Part shown: positions 27,727-28,974 of the stretch, piece by piece | How positions within the stretch are numbered: position 1 is the stretch's first letter | How the letters are laid out: every line of letters starts with the position of its first letter | Source: Oscillospiraceae bacterium | Lineage (GTDB): Bacteria; Bacillota; Clostridia; Oscillospirales; Ruminococcaceae | Assembly: GCA_015067125.1 (NCBI GenBank) | Contig: SVNB01000006.1 | Coordinates: 1-28,974, forward strand | Direction of reading: 5' to 3' | DNA length: 28,974 bases | Notes under the pieces: model-generated | What the model was told of the DNA's origin: nothing | Seen by the model: the letters and a program-made list of their open reading frames with translations, nothing else | Database searches by the model: none | Position numbers and translations under genes: made by a program

Positions 27727-28974
27727 ATGAAAAAGATGTTTAAAATTCTGGCTTTTCTGCTTGCGTTTGCGCTTGTTTTTTCCGGCTGCGCGCAAAACGG
27801 AAAATCCGCTTATGAAATTGCGGTTGAATACGGTTTTGAAGGCACCGAACTTGAATGGCTCGAATCCCTTAAAGGCGTGGACGGCAAGGACGGCAAAGAC
27901 GGTATTGACGGTAAGGACGGCCGCGATGGCGTTGACGGAAAAGACGGTTCAAACGGTATGGACGGTTACAGCGGTACCGATGGTGCTGATGGAAAAGACG
28001 GCCGCGACGGAACCGACGGCCGGGACGGAAAAGACGGTATGGACGGAAAAAACGGACTTTCCGCATACGAAATAGCTTTGCAAAACGGCTATACCGGCAC
28101 CATAGAAGATTTTGTAGGTCTGCTTCTTGGCAAAAACGAGGTTTCTGAAGACATACCCTCTGTTGAGGAAGATTTTGAACAGGGCGAAGCCGCTGTTGAA
28201 GGAGAAATCGAAATCGAAGGAAGTTCCGGTTCCTATGTTCCCGTTCCGGGCAAATCCGCTTACGAAATCGCTCTTGATCACGGATATATCGGCACGGAAG
28301 AAGAATGGCTGCTCACTTTGCGCGGCAGTACCCTGCAAATAAGCAACGACGGTTACTGGGTGCTGGACGGCATTGTTACGGATTATCGCGCAGACGGAAC
28401 CGCAAAAGCGGAGGAAATCGAAGAACGGCTCAGCTATCTTTTCCGGGTTGAAGAAGTTTTTGAACTTTATTCCGAAACAACGGTTTCTCCTCAATTCAGT
28501 TATACTACTTCGACTTTTTCCGGTTGGGGCGGAAGCATCGGTCATCCGGAAGAAGTTGATACAATTCGGTTCCGGGTTCGCGCAAGAGATGAAGCCATTA
28601 CCCAGATAAAAGTTTTCCTTAACGCATACGATAAAAACGGCGAAACACTTTACGTTGAAACCCTTGACGTAAATATCGCTCCTAAAACCGACGCATGGGT
28701 CGATTGGGTTTTGCCTGAAGTTTATCAGAACACCGAAGACCTTCCGCTCTATTTCATTTATAACTGCAACGAACTCTGCGACGCCTGGTCCAATTTCAGC
28801 AATAAAATCCCTGCAAATGAATATCAGGCGGTCACAACTTATACCACAAACGGAAAATTTCTTGATACCCCTTCGAAAATGACAAACGTTGTAGATAATC
28901 CCTGCAGATATCTTTATGTCCAGCTTGGAAAAACCTATGAATCCTATGTATTCAACGTTAATGTTGACGATACA
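27727..28974 (+). CDS. collagen-like lipoprotein with GKSAYEIA modules, 3' end outside the window
   Basis: 416 codons with no stop before the window ends. The signal peptide ends in lipobox FSGC (Cys21). A module GKSAYEIAVEYGFEGTELEW (residues 25-44, ending in LESLKG) follows at once. Then come 20 uninterrupted Gly-X-Y triplets (50-109), mostly GKD, GRD, GMD and GTD, which should form a triple helix. A second, degenerate module (NGLSAYEIALQNGYTGT, 109-125), an acidic linker (138-168) and a third clear module (GKSAYEIALDHGYIGTEEEW, 175-194, ending LTLRG) follow. From about residue 205 the protein is beta-rich and unrecognised, with a GWGGSIGHPEEVDTIRFR stretch. The SAYEIA/GTEEEWL module is common beside collagen-like tracts in Firmicute surface and phage proteins. 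It is divergent from the dockerin protein and shares its upstream region. Confidence 0.88.
   Translation, partial: MKKMFKILAFLLAFALVFSGCAQNGKSAYEIAVEYGFEGTELEWLESLKGVDGKDGKDGIDGKDGRDGVDGKDGSNGMDGYSGTDGADGKDGRDGTDGRDGKDGMDGKNGLSAYEIALQNGYTGTIEDFVGLLLGKNEVSEDIPSVEEDFEQGEAAVEGEIEIEGSSGSYVPVPGKSAYEIALDHGYIGTEEEWLLTLRGSTLQISNDGYWVLDGIVTDYRADGTAKAEEIEERLSYLFRVEEVFELYSETTVSPQFSYTTSTFSGWGGSIGHPEEVDTIRFRVRARDEAITQIKVFLNAYDKNGETLYVETLDVNIAPKTDAWVDWVLPEVYQNTEDLPLYFIYNCNELCDAWSNFSNKIPANEYQAVTTYTTNGKFLDTPSKMTNVVDNPCRYLYVQLGKTYESYVFNVNVDDT
27874..28053 (+). repeat. collagen-like Gly-X-Y tract, 20 triplets
   Basis: Sixty residues of perfect Gly-X-Y periodicity; Asp is in the third position of nearly every triplet, with Lys or Arg often second. 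At DNA level it is a degenerate 9-base repeat (GACGGnAAA-like) with varied third bases, so slippage could change its length. Confidence 0.92.

Noticed and set aside
27874..28053. Possible CRISPR-like or direct-repeat array
   Set aside because: The 9-base periodicity is codon-level Gly-X-Y repetition within a lipoprotein frame; there are no spacers.
27761..28075. A 104-codon frame rich in Thr, Val and Ala over the collagen tract
   Set aside because: It is the alternate-frame reading of the Gly-X-Y repeats; repetitive DNA keeps all frames open.
23192..28974. Whole end region as a recent horizontal transfer or mobile island
   Set aside because: I see no integrase, transposase, tRNA or direct repeats at its edges within the window, and no sharp change in base use that I could establish by eye.

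Overview
The window reads as chromosomal DNA of an anaerobic, spore-forming member of the Clostridia, probably an uncultured gut lineage near the Oscillospiraceae/Ruminococcaceae. This is an inference from content. The sporulation genes yabP and yabQ are present. L27 carries an N-terminal extension with its Prp protease. Mini-RNase III, long-form HPF, the YmfF/YmfH pair, AGGAGG ribosome sites, sigma-A-type promoters and frequent TTG starts all fit low-to-mid GC Firmicutes. A dockerin-tailed secreted protein and a collagen-like lipoprotein suggest a fibre- or host-associated niche. Composition looks fairly uniform, and I found no rRNA, tRNA, CRISPR array, prophage or complete insertion sequence.

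Layout. 1-4.8 kb holds small, mostly independent units: the 3' end of a D-2-hydroxyacid dehydrogenase, a membrane protein with a cytidylate-kinase-like protein, a polysaccharide deacetylase divergent from a HAD phosphatase, hpf, and an 82-residue unknown gene. 4.8-7.6 kb (minus strand) is a sporulation/division cluster read yabP-yabQ-divIC-yabR, ending with an amidohydrolase. divIC has its own vegetative-type promoter buried in the yabQ frame. A 51-residue gene with a CxxC pair lies just upstream. 8.0-9.3 kb (plus) has mrnC and a YitT-family membrane protein in a 4-base overlap. 9.4-15.0 kb (plus) has a lipoprotein, the rplU-prp-rpmA ribosomal operon behind a perfect-consensus promoter, an intergenic hairpin repeat, a GNAT gene, obg and a second lipoprotein. 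15.0-23.1 kb (minus) is a compact run read pcrA-mscS-ymfF-ymfH-lgt-folD-GNAT. 23.2-29.0 kb is a divergent surface-protein locus: a 1463-residue secreted multidomain protein (propeller-like region, BspA-type leucine-rich repeats, DUF4886/SGNH-like domain, C-terminal dockerin) opposite a collagen-like lipoprotein that runs off the window.

How the genes connect. lgt makes the lipid anchor that the three lipoproteins in this window would need. Prp trims the L27 encoded next to it, and obg and mrnC also serve ribosome assembly. The only clearly accessory region is the last 6 kb. I did not find a convincing new multi-gene system. The most interesting items are the dockerin/DUF4886/LRR protein and its collagen-like neighbour, the yabQ/divIC overlap with an embedded promoter, the missed 51-residue gene, and several regulatory structures without an assigned role.
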